From Chrysomallon squamiferum (taxonomy: Eukaryota > Mollusca > Gastropoda > Neomphalida > Peltospiridae), in the NCBI GenBank assembly GCA_012295275.1, contig CM022672.1:15328625-15392624 (forward strand): DNA of 64,000 nucleotides. The letters are read 5' to 3'. A program made the position numbers and the translations under genes. Positions 38,882 to 51,000 of this stretch are shown here, piece after piece. Numbering within the stretch: position 1 is the stretch's first letter; every line of letters begins with the position of its first letter. The notes under the pieces are model-generated. The model saw only the letters and a list, made by a program, of their open reading frames with translations, did not search any database and was not told where the DNA came from.

Positions 38882-41800
38882 AGCTGTATGCTTAATTAGC
38901 TTTTGACAGATCACTGTCTTGAAAGAGATTATTTTTACAAATATGCTTTGGGGAAAAATTCCTGTAAGCTAATAGCCAATTAAAAAATTAATAAATGTGA
39001 AATAAATACTTCGGAAGTAAATTCAGTATTTAAGTAATTAGAAAAAGTTTCAGTTTGTTTTTATCAAAAGCTTAATAGATAGTTACTTATAATTACACTG
39101 CTAATTATGTTTACTAATTATTCTTGGAATATGTAATACATGCAAATAATTGGTTTAATCTTTTAAAACTTTTATATATACATTTTATATATAAAAAAAA
39201 AATCAGTTTCAAAATTTGTTTATTTTCACTTCTCAAATGGACATATGAAGAGTTGTTCATTTGAAAATCCTACAAAATGTATCAAATTCAGATTTGAGTT
39301 AGTTCATGTATTTATTTATTTTTTATTTTTATTTTTATTTTTGTTTTAATTCTTAAAGCAATCCATCACAGACTGCTTTTTAATCTACTGGGTTGATGAC
39401 AAAAATACGTAATAAAATTGTTTAATTGTCAAACACCACAATCAGTCTCCAATGAATACACGAATGACAGCTTACTCATAATCAGTTTAAACAAGTCACT
39501 TCAATCATTTCACTTGTATATTCTATGCCCATCTGTTGTGGTTTTTCTCACATGGAGACAGAAACAAAGAGGAAATTTCAATAGCTCATTCCATATGTAA
39601 TTTAAATTAAAAAATATAGTAATTATTATTAATATATTAAGTATGTGTACACTCAAAACAGGCAGCCTGAACAAGTAGTCTCCTTCTTAATTCAGAGCAG
39701 TCTCTTGTATTATTCTGAAATCAAAATAAAGTATCTCCAGCTGCACCAAACTTTCAATTAAGAGATATTGACTGTTACAAATGATACATACAGACTAAAT
39801 CACAACATGCTGGTGTGTGACTCATAGCTGACACATACAATGTTTGAATTCAAATTTCAATGTCAAACATCCTGTTTTTCAGTGGAAGTAATTATGAAAT
39901 AAACTGTTTATGTTTAAATGGTAATGCCCCAATTCTAACATACTTCATAATACATTTTTGAAGAAAAAAAAGGTGATATTGTCAAATATTGTTTTCGTCT
40001 TATGCTTGCTACTTAATTTCTACTAATACAATGGTCAAGACATAATGATGACAAATACCAGCTGAAGATATTGAGACTTTCTTTTTGTCCATATATGTCT
40101 CATTACTATTTTTATTTTGAATAATAATAATAATAATAAACTAATAATAATTCATAATAAAATATACACATACACACACAAAGAATATGAGGTGGATAAT
40201 GTCAGCAAACATATGAAACAGTTTCATTATGTACTGTATCTCAGCCTTCAGCAGAGAGTGCCAAAACAAAAAGCTGCTGTCCTAATAATTATCATGATTG
40301 TTCTTTATGCATCAATGAACATTAAGACCTTAGAGATTTTACTTGTTGAGTTCCTGAACTGACTATGTAACAAATGGCAGACATCCATATGAAACAATAA
40401 TAATAAAGAGAATGTGACACAGACACAATCACATGAGAAATTGAGAGATGGAGGGGGACAGGAAGGAGAAGAGGGCAATAACAGTGTAACTTGACCGTGT
40501 TTTCTATGTAAGATATATAGGCCTATATATTATTACATTATTATTGCCATCAGAATTCTATCTCCAGAGATAGCTGGCTAAAAAAGCTCACTAACTGGAA
40601 CAAAACTTTCAGATTCTGATATCAGACAGTGCTTGCTTTAAGCTGGCTTTTTGCCAAGATGTTCAGTTTAAAACTAATATGAGCAGGTCTAAAAAGGTTT
40701 TCACCAGAAGTTAAATCATTGCCATAGCAACAGCAATTAACGTACAAGATAGCAAGCTATCTTTTTCAAAACCAAAAACCTTTTAAAGAACTTGTAGTGT
40801 AGATAGCAAATGCTAATAATATACTGTCTCTAAATACTGTCTGGATGCTTTCAGTGATTTCTGAGTTTTCATTTATACAAACAGTGGTTAAATATACAAA
40901 AGTTGCTGTAACAGACAGCTTACAGCAAGTAAAGAACCAGATAGTGTTTTCTGCAATCAGAAAAAATACAAACACATTTTCATAAATATTTTAGTAATAC
41001 ATTCATTATTGAACTAACCCTCTGTCGCTCCCTCAACTGTTGTTCTTGTTTTTACTTTTATTTACTTATTTATTTCTTTAAATATGAAACATAAATCTTT
41101 AAAAAAAATTTCAGACTAAACTTACCAGTTTGACAGATGATTTTCGTCTGAGAACCACACTGACTTCATCACCTGCTTCAGCTTCCATTATTCTAGAAAT
41201 TTTTAATATTTCAAATATCTTATCATGTGTTGTTTAAACAGAAATCCAGTACACGTGTAAAACTCAGATACTTCGTACACAGAACTACATCACATACACT
41301 GACTGTCAAATTTAAAACACTATTCCACATTTTACTATTACATCATCTCAGACACAAATGCCAGCTGTTACGTTATGTATTTTGCTTTACTCTTGTCTCA
41401 AACCACAGCTGTATGCACCATTACATCTTTGGTTTAAAGATTTCTTTTATATATTCCTTGAACACAGCATTCCTTACAAAAAGTAAACCAGTGTATTTTG
41501 TAATACTTTCCTTCTTACAAGCCAAGTAACAAAGAAGACTGAAATGGAATGAACTGACCTGAGGTCAGTCGTAGAACACGATCAATACGTGAAAACCAAT
41601 ATTTCTTTCTTATCAAAGTCAGAGCTTATGATAAGCACCAAGCTGATTCAGGTTGGCTGGAAGAGCCACTTGTACAATTTTAATAAAATATTCAGTTAAT
41701 ATAAACAATGGTTCCATATCTGAGTCAACAGAAGAAGAAGCTACATCTGAAATCCAAATACAGAAAGACACTCTTGGAACATAATCAATCAGAAACGGTC

Positions 41801-44706
41801 AGCAGCTAATCATGTTTCAATAGTGGTCATCAGAAATTGACCAGTCATTACTAGAGGATTTGGAAGCACCAGCTGACCTTTGATGCAAGCCTAGTACACA
41901 ATAGAAAAGGAAAGAGATCCTGAAGAAAAGAATATGTTCTCTCTCTATCTTCACAACCTGTTTTACACTGCAGGTTTCAAGTATCAGAGAGAAAAATGCA
42001 CACAAACTGCTGATCAGTTATTTTAATCTGTGGAATAAATGTACAGCAAAGGTTTCAGTTTTCAAAGAACTGTGTCCAAAGTCCCAGCAGAAGAAAAAAT
42101 CATCAACAGCTGGCTGTGAGCTTGTTGCTGGTTTCTATTAACTCCAAACAAAGCAGTTATACCCAGTGAATTTCTGCAACGCTTAAAGCCAAGATCAGGA
42201 CAACCCTGCATGATCACAGAAAATAAAACCACAGAGATTCACAGAGCACTGATTCCATCAGGGTTCAGTTACATGTTGCAATATCTTAGACACAACACAA
42301 CACATTCAGCAATCTGGTCTCTCTAAGCACAGGCCACGTTTTCAAAACTAAGTTCATTGGGTATAAAATAATCATTCAGAAAATTCAGTTCTGAAAAACA
42401 AATAGAAGAAAAACACAAGTACAGCTGAAATGTTTTGAATCTGATGAATAAATTACAATAATTATATGTAGCCTGTCTCCAGTGATTCAGATTTCCTCCA
42501 GCAGTTCTGTCAGGAATTCTGTGAAATTCTCACTTCATTGCTGCCCAGTTTTGTTATCATTACAACAATTGGAGCAGTTGGACTCTGTTTATATGTGGAA
42601 ATAAAAACTTCCTGGAATCCTGAATCCTGTAGCAGTCTGAGACTAGAACAATTAGTCATATAGACAGAATTAACCGGAAACCAATGAGCTCTCTTATTTA
42701 TTTATCTGTATTGATCCAAACTCATAGACTGTCATAGTTCTATGAATGTCTGATAGGTCTATTTTGCAAATCAAGCAAAAATGGAGTTGTTGGTTTTTTT
42801 TTTATTATATCTGGTCCTTTTAGCAAGAGCTAGTAAAAACATTAAATGTTCAATGTTCAGGTAAACAACTTGCAATGTAAAAGAAAACATATAATTTGAT
42901 ATATTCCAATTAACATTAAATGTTCAATATTCAGGTAAACAACCTGCAATATAAAAGAAAACATATAATTTGATATATTCCAATTAACATGGCTAATACC
43001 TCTGACAATATTCTGTGTGTATTTGTGAACTAGGAAAAAGTGAATTATCCCCATATAAAAATTTGAAGAGCAATTTCCCTCCACAATGTGGTGATTCATA
43101 AATTAGGCAACAAGCAGGATTACTTCCTTGGTAATAACACCATCTACTTAATATACTTCCTATATTAAAGCTTATCTGCAAGGAAAATCGCAGTTTATTT
43201 TTGAACATATGGATGTTTAGCTTACACTCATAATAAAAATGAAATAGTAAAAAAACACAAAGAAAAAAAAAAGATTTTCAGAGTTGTATTCATATTTATG
43301 TATGTACTATATGTGATCTAACATGTTTTTACACCATTCATTTCAGGCCACCAATAATTTATAAAAAGAATATTTCTAATGCTATAGTTATTTTTATTTT
43401 ACAGACTGAACAGTTATATCCAATTTTCTTTCTTAGCATTATGTAAAAATGAAATAATTAAAATTTGGAACAATTTTATATATATATATATATTCCAAAT
43501 TTAAACTGCTTATTTTTTTATCCAAATCATTTATATTATTATCTGAATTATTTAAGGTACCTGTATAATATAATTAAAAAAATCAAAATTTAAAAAGAGA
43601 AAAAAATCACCATGAACTAATTTTTATACTGATCTAAATACAATAATCTATTTTCACTGACAGTTATTGTTGAGAACAGGTCACAAAACTAACATGAAAA
43701 TCTTTTATCTCTTAGTATTATTAGAGACTAATTTCTAATCAAAACATAGGCCGTTTGCTTAAAAAGTATTTAAAAACTAAAAAGAAAGTAGAAGGAAAAG
43801 AATTATTTTAACAATTAAAATCTTTAATTATCTTAATATCATACAGAAGCACACATTTTGTTTTTATATTTTACTGAAAATCTATTGTTGAAAAAAATAA
43901 TAATCAAAAATATTAACCACTACACACATATAACATAATAAAAAATCACCAACACATTTAAAAAAAAACAAAAAAAAACAACAACAACAACATATAAACA
44001 AGTGATTAGTATTTTGTAAATCTCTTTGGGTCAGAATTCAGTAACTCGCATGAGTTAATTTGTGATTAAAAATCTTAAACAGGTGATTCTAATGAGATCT
44101 GTCTCTCTCAGTATTACTCATCTAGGAACAAACAGATCAGTTACTTTGTTCATTCTCTTTGTCTCTAAGCATTACTGAAGGCCAGTTTGGATCCAGCTAG
44201 GCCAACAAACCCTGGAGACAAAGGCCAGATTAAAGATGAACATACAGTACAGTGAGTGAGCCAAGCAGTCAATGTTCTTCAGAACTGTTAGCACTCAGTC
44301 TGTTATCAGTGACTGTTAACAGTGGCGCACTTTACCAACAACACCAGCAGCAGCAACAGCAGCATGCACAGGCTGTGATGTGTTTCTTGTATAGTGCTGA
44401 CTATACATCTATTTTGTCTAAATTTCTTCATCTCAGAAAGTTCCTCTCTTCTTAATATCTGTCTTGATAACGCTATCATTACTCGTTAAATCTGTCACTT
44501 CTGAGCTCAGATTTAACTTGTCCTAATCAAATTTTATCTCCAAAATTTTATCTTTCTTGTTCATTTTTCTTAAGCTTCCTTTCAAATCTGTTTGTTCCAA
44601 AATATTTCTGAAACTGTTGCCTGTTTTATCTTTCTTAATATTTTTCAAAACACATTTTTTTCGTTAACTTCATTTTTTTTGTTTTTTATTTAATGAACTG
44701 TAGGTC

Positions 44707-44797
<91 letters not shown>

Positions 44798-47700
44798 ACA
44801 TTTTGCACTCTTTTCCCTACATAAATGCTGATAATAATAAAAAAAAAAAAAATTAAAATAAATAAATAAATAAAGCACACACAGCTCACAAATGCTTGGC
44901 TGGACAGAATTATAATAGGTATATCAACTGATATATAATAAATGTCAGCCAATTATTTACATGCTGGGCTTGTGTGGTTAGCTAGTTATGGGAAATGGTT
45001 GAAAATAGTTTACTATCAAAATCAGAGACATGCCTGCCATTGCACTGACAGTACAACACAGTATTCATTCAGAATAGTCCCTCCTCCTGTCACAAAAATA
45101 AAATACAAAAAAAGTTTGGTATTCATTACTATTTACCCATAACCTGCACTCATTCTAATATTAATTTAAAAAAAAAAAAGCAAATCATAATTTTTTTTTT
45201 TTAAATCTTAATAATAATAATAATAATATCAGCAGCAGAAAACTGAACAAAGAAAATTAAAAAAAAAAAAAAAAAAAATAGAAAAGAAAAATCTAAAGCA
45301 AAAAATAACTATCTGTAATAACACACACACACACACACACACTAATCCTCTCATATGTAAATGATTTCTCACTTTTAATTTCAAAACCAATTTATATCCA
45401 AGTGTCTCTCAACTGTTTAAAATTGCTATTTAATTACACAAGTTTTTATCTGCTTCTGTCTCTGGGATGTGTTCCATTACCAAATGTCATGATAAAAACT
45501 GATAATTTCTGATAAAGGACAGGCTTTGTGTACCGTTTGGTTTGTGCCTGTTGATAGCAGCTATTCTGACATCAATGAAATTTTACGCAGTATAACATAT
45601 TGTTACAAAATATATTAGTACGTAGAATCTGGACAGATCTGACATTTATTTTGTTACATGGTGTAACAGATTGTTACAGTTCCTTAATAGGCAGAACTTT
45701 AATTCAATAAATAGTAGAACAGATATACAAGTAACCAGATTCAGCATCATATACGAGTTTAAAAAATTTTAAAAATATTAAATAAAAAGATGAAAAAGAA
45801 AACAAAAGAAAAAAGCACTTCACTCATTTTCCTTTTTGTTCTTAAGTCAAATTAAACAAGTAAAAAAAACTCACATATACTGATACATTAAGTGATAAAA
45901 CCCAGTACCACAAACCTTTCCGAAAATCAAAATCAGTAACAGCAACAAATATAATTATATCCGTAATGAATCACAATAATAAGCCAATACTTAAAGAGAA
46001 AAACAGTTTGAAATTTAAATCACAGAAATCCACGATGCTCAATGCAACGCACAGATTTTAATTATTAGCAGCAGCAGTATTTAAACTTAAAAAAAAATAT
46101 ATATATATAACCCAATAAGCATACAACCTATAAATTTAAAAAATAAATAAATAAAAATAGTAAGAATAATAATAATAATAAAACAAATAATTTCAAATCG
46201 GTATTAAAATGGCCAGAACTTACCACTTGGAACCAGCACTTTGTCACAGACATAACAAAGACTTCATGTATTTCCTATGTGGGAATCCTTGCTATAAAAG
46301 TGTGATTATGCAGTAGTGACAACACACATCATATAAAACCTATCAGCACAGTCTTAGCTTCCCCTCTCCGCTCCCTCCTCCATCAGTTCAAACTGCCGTT
46401 GTCACTTTCTGAATCTGGGACAACAAGCAGAGATCCAATTTCCTCGATTAACAACATTTAAAGAGGCCTGACCAAGGTGGAATTCTGGCTTTCTCTTGGA
46501 ACAAAGCAATGGGCCCTTTTAGGGTGACGTACCTGCTGGTTCTGGGCAGAACAATGATTGAACCAAGCCAGTGTAAAGGTGATGTATGGGTTTTCACAAG
46601 ACAAAAGGTGCTGTCCAGATGTCGATCTTATTGTACTTAAATAGATTTTCAATGTTCAGAACAAAATGTGGTAACTTCTGGTTTCATTGATATATATGCA
46701 TATGGCACAACAGTATTTCTATTAGCTTTTTGTTATTGTTATTAGATTTTCAACTCAACAGTGGCCCTATTTAACTTGCACAGACATCAAAAAGTCACAA
46801 GAAAATCAAATTTAAGTTATTATATTTGTGACATACCAAATTGTTTTTGAATTTTTCTTTGATATTTAGGAATCTTTATGTAGGTAAATGTTAAGTGAGA
46901 TGTTTATCAAAAATATACCACATTATAGAAATTTTAAAAATTTACAAAAATTGTAACAAAGCTAGAGAATTTATTGCCAGTGTTTCTGAAATTGTTACAA
47001 TTAATTTTGAATTTAGTGTTTCTTGATAAATAAAATGGTAAATGTAAATACTAACAAATGTAATGCCACTAATATTTTTCATTTTATTATTAACAATAAA
47101 CTATTTAAAAGACGTTTACTTCTATCAATAATTAAAACATTAATAATGATTACAGAAAAAATATAATTAGCTTCATTTATTGATAACCTATTTATCAATA
47201 TGTCTAACAGCTGAACTGTATCTACACCACAACTAAACAGTCCCCCCCCACTAGGCAATTCTTGAGGTTATAACTGCCTCTCCCTGTAACATCAGGGGTC
47301 AGCCCATGACAAGGGAGACAGAGAAGTGGGTGCCAACTTTTCCAGATTCTGTTGCTGGTGCAGTCAACCATATCTGACAAAAGTACTGCAGCCTGAGGCA
47401 GGTGGTAAACAATGCAACCTGTGTGGTACTCATAAAAGTTAATGGCTATTCAAGTGATACTATAACAATCTGTTGTAAAAATAGAAATGAACTGTCACTC
47501 TGTACAATGAATTAAATACACCAAATTTACTTCCACTGCACAGTAATTATTGTTTATGTTGTACAATTGCAATGGAAAATGTCTAACTTAGGTTAGGTAC
47601 AAGGAAAATCAAAATTACAGCCTCTATGACAGTTAAACAGTGAACAGAAATACCCCAAATATATATATCAGTTTTGGCTAGCTTTTTATTCTTGTTTTTC

Positions 47701-47937
47701 TGTCACTCCTCAAATAATGAAGAGTTTCAAAAAGGATGTTAAAATTTTGTCTTTTTATACATTTAATAGGAAAAAAAAAGTAGTTGCAAAGAATTCGTTA
47801 AAAATAATGAAAAGAATTTTAAAAAAACTATCTCAGAAAACAGATTCAATTAAGATATTTAAAATTAACAAATAAAATTCATGTTTAATTAATTAAATTA
47901 ATTTCAAAAATAAATTAAATACATAATTATATAAATA

Positions 47938-48007
<70 letters not shown>

Positions 48008-51000
48008 TTTATTGCTTCATGTCATAAAATAAATCAAACATTTAAAAAAAATTATTAATAATTACTTATGAAGTATATGTGAGGTAAATGCAACAACAAA
48101 AATAATAATAATAATAATAATAATAGTAATTTAACTTTTAATCCATTCAAATGATTCAGTATCTTTACTGCTGTAAAGAAGATGATTTTGAATTGCCTTG
48201 TTTACAGTGTCACAAAACGCAGCATTATAAAAGGATATCAAACGGATCGTATCACATTTTCCTCAGCCAAGGCACTACTTCTAGAGAACTTCAAACAGAA
48301 ATCTCTCAGAAGTGAAAAAGGTGTATGTGGCTGTGTTGTGTGTGCTGTGAGCATATGTCTAACAAATGTACAGCTTCTCAGTCTTCAGCTTTTAAGGAAC
48401 TAAAATACTAAATACAAATATGACAACAACATTCTCTTTTGTAATAAAAGGAAGATGCTTTACAGCCTATAACATTTAAAACTGATCTCCCAAAAATATA
48501 AATTGTAAAAAGAAATAAATAATAAAAAAACAAAAACAAAAATACATTAATAATAATGAAATAAACACTTACACTGTATCTGCATCTTGGCAATATCTTG
48601 GGCTTGTTTTCCTTGTTCTCCCCAGCATCGTGAGGATTTATGACAGATTTACGAATGTCAGTAGATTTGACGACAGTCATCTGACTGCCAGCACACAGAG
48701 AGTAGTCTTGTGATGTCTTCAGCTTGTGTCGTGTTATGGACACTGACATTCTTTTTTTCAATGTCCTCTTCAGAGTGCCGTGACCAAATGATGACATCTT
48801 CAACAGATCAGTCTTGTGAGCACCTCGCTCACTTTCCTTCTTGTTCTTAAGTAAAATACACACAAATTTAAAAAAAAGAATTGAAAGAACAGAAAAGAAA
48901 AAATATATATATATATATATATATAAAAGTAAAATTTAGATTTAAAAGACTAATGATCTTTAAGGATGTATTTTTTAATGCTTTCCTTTCTTGTTTTTCA
49001 TCTTTTATTTGTTTTAATTTTTCATATGTATGTATATATCAAAGCAAAGTGGTTTGCCACAACTATGTTAATCCATTTCACTAAAGAGAAAAAAAAGAAA
49101 AGCTGCATTTAAAAATTATCTTCAGATAAAATATGCTGTTAATATATTACTGTTAATTATTAATATTGGAGCAAAAAGTGTCAAAGATAGATCATATTAG
49201 CATTATTACTTGAAATTATGTGAATTAATTAAATATATTTTTAAAGAATGTGAAAAGAGTTCTGCCCAGATATATTTATTTAATATTAATTAATGTTAAT
49301 GAAAAACACTGACTTATGTCAGCAATCAGTTTGAAATACACAACAGTATAAAATCTACTGTACATTTTAACAAATCACTGCATGCAGCATGCAAAACAGA
49401 GAGTAGTTACCAGATGTGAGGGAACGTTCTTTTTTGTAAAAATAAATATTATATAAAACAGATTCTGATTAATAATAATAAGAATTTCAAAACAGATTAT
49501 AGCATGCAAGAGAGAGTACTTAACATATACTAGAATTTTGTTTTAATTATATAAATTAGATAAAACAGATTCTAAGATAAAAAGAACAGTTCAAAAAATG
49601 TATTAAATTCAAAATGAAAATGCAAAAGTTAAAACCTCTATCATGAAAGCATATAATATATGCATACATATTTATATGCAACTACACTTTTTAGTAGTAT
49701 TATCAAAGTATCCACCAAATTCATAAATAGTATTGATAATGAAGTCTTTAGTGGAAAAGCTGTAAATGATAATCATGAAAAAACATCCAAGGTAATAAAA
49801 ATCAAATAACAACATAAAACTAAGAACATTCATTACAAATACAAATATTATTCATAAATGAACAATGAACAGATAGGGCTGTCTAAGGTATGGATCACTC
49901 ATTGAATAGTATATAATATATATATCTTTTTTCTTCCTTCTTTTTTTAATTACTAAATGAATAGTTCCACACCTAGAGAGCCTGTTATGAAATATTTGTT
50001 GTTATTTTTTTACCGATACATGGCAGTGTTCATCACTGGTATCACAGCTTTGAGTTTTTGTCTGAGAATGCAAGAAGTCATTTTTTAAACACATCACTTT
50101 TTATTTGTATTCAGAGTAAATTTATCACTTTATGACAAGCCAAATATAATCTTCTTATATTCAGATATGAATTTTTTTTTAAATCTGTTTTGTGTCTAAA
50201 TTTAAATCAATTAAACCTGACAAAAATTAGTAGGAAAATGGTATTTGAATTTAAATACAGGTTTGATAGAGTGAGATAAATTTAACCTGAATGTATGTAT
50301 TTATGTGTGTGTGCGTGCATGTGTGTGTGTGTATGTGTGTATGTATGTGTGTGCGCATATAGATATGTATGTATGAATGCATTTATGTATCATATATGCA
50401 TAGATACTTAACATATTGTGATGCTTAATTCTTTGAAGATGTTTTAAACCTGTCAAAATGAGTAAGCTTCTTTTTTCTTTATGTGTATTTATAGTGGATC
50501 CTGGGTACATGATACAAACATTAAATGATTAATTTGACCAGATTCATGGTGCAAATGTTTAATGTTATGGCATAACATACTTCATAGTATGATAGTTCTA
50601 TGTTTATAAGTGCTGGTCTCTCAATTCTTCTGACAAAGGTAATTATAATTAATATTTTTGTAGGCAGAATACCCTAGATTCTTGATTACGTGCTCAGTAA
50701 AGACATTTTTGAATCGTCTTGGCCCAGACAATAAAGCAGTTGATTTTTTAATAATTTAAATCTCATAAAATCTAAAATAGCCTTCAAAATCGAAATGTTA
50801 TTATAATATAGCTCAATCATTAATGTTAATATTAAATAATAATTAAACAGAAGTTTTTAAGTCTCATTAGATGTTAATTGCAGATGGTGCATGATGAGAT
50901 ATATGTGACACATTTAGCAAGAAGTGTAGTTTATAATATTCCAACGGCGAGTCACTCAACCGCGACGACTCAGCAGTTTATGTAAAAATAAATTGGCTTT

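Larger units (their letters stand above)
41189..46223 (-). other. Rhotekin upstream intron/promoter stretch
   Basis: 41189-42650 is promoter-like, repeat-free sequence. 42841-42990 is a 74-bp tandem duplication. 44709-44800 is a long (CT)n-(CA)n tract. 44090-44460 is a GC-richer island with a short CAG/CAACAG tract (44333-44363) and no convincing exon. The rest is A/T-rich. Confidence 0.6.

Noticed and set aside
42857-43208. Two - strand frames of 71-80 codons
   Set aside because: They arise from a 74-bp tandem duplication and have no recognisable content.
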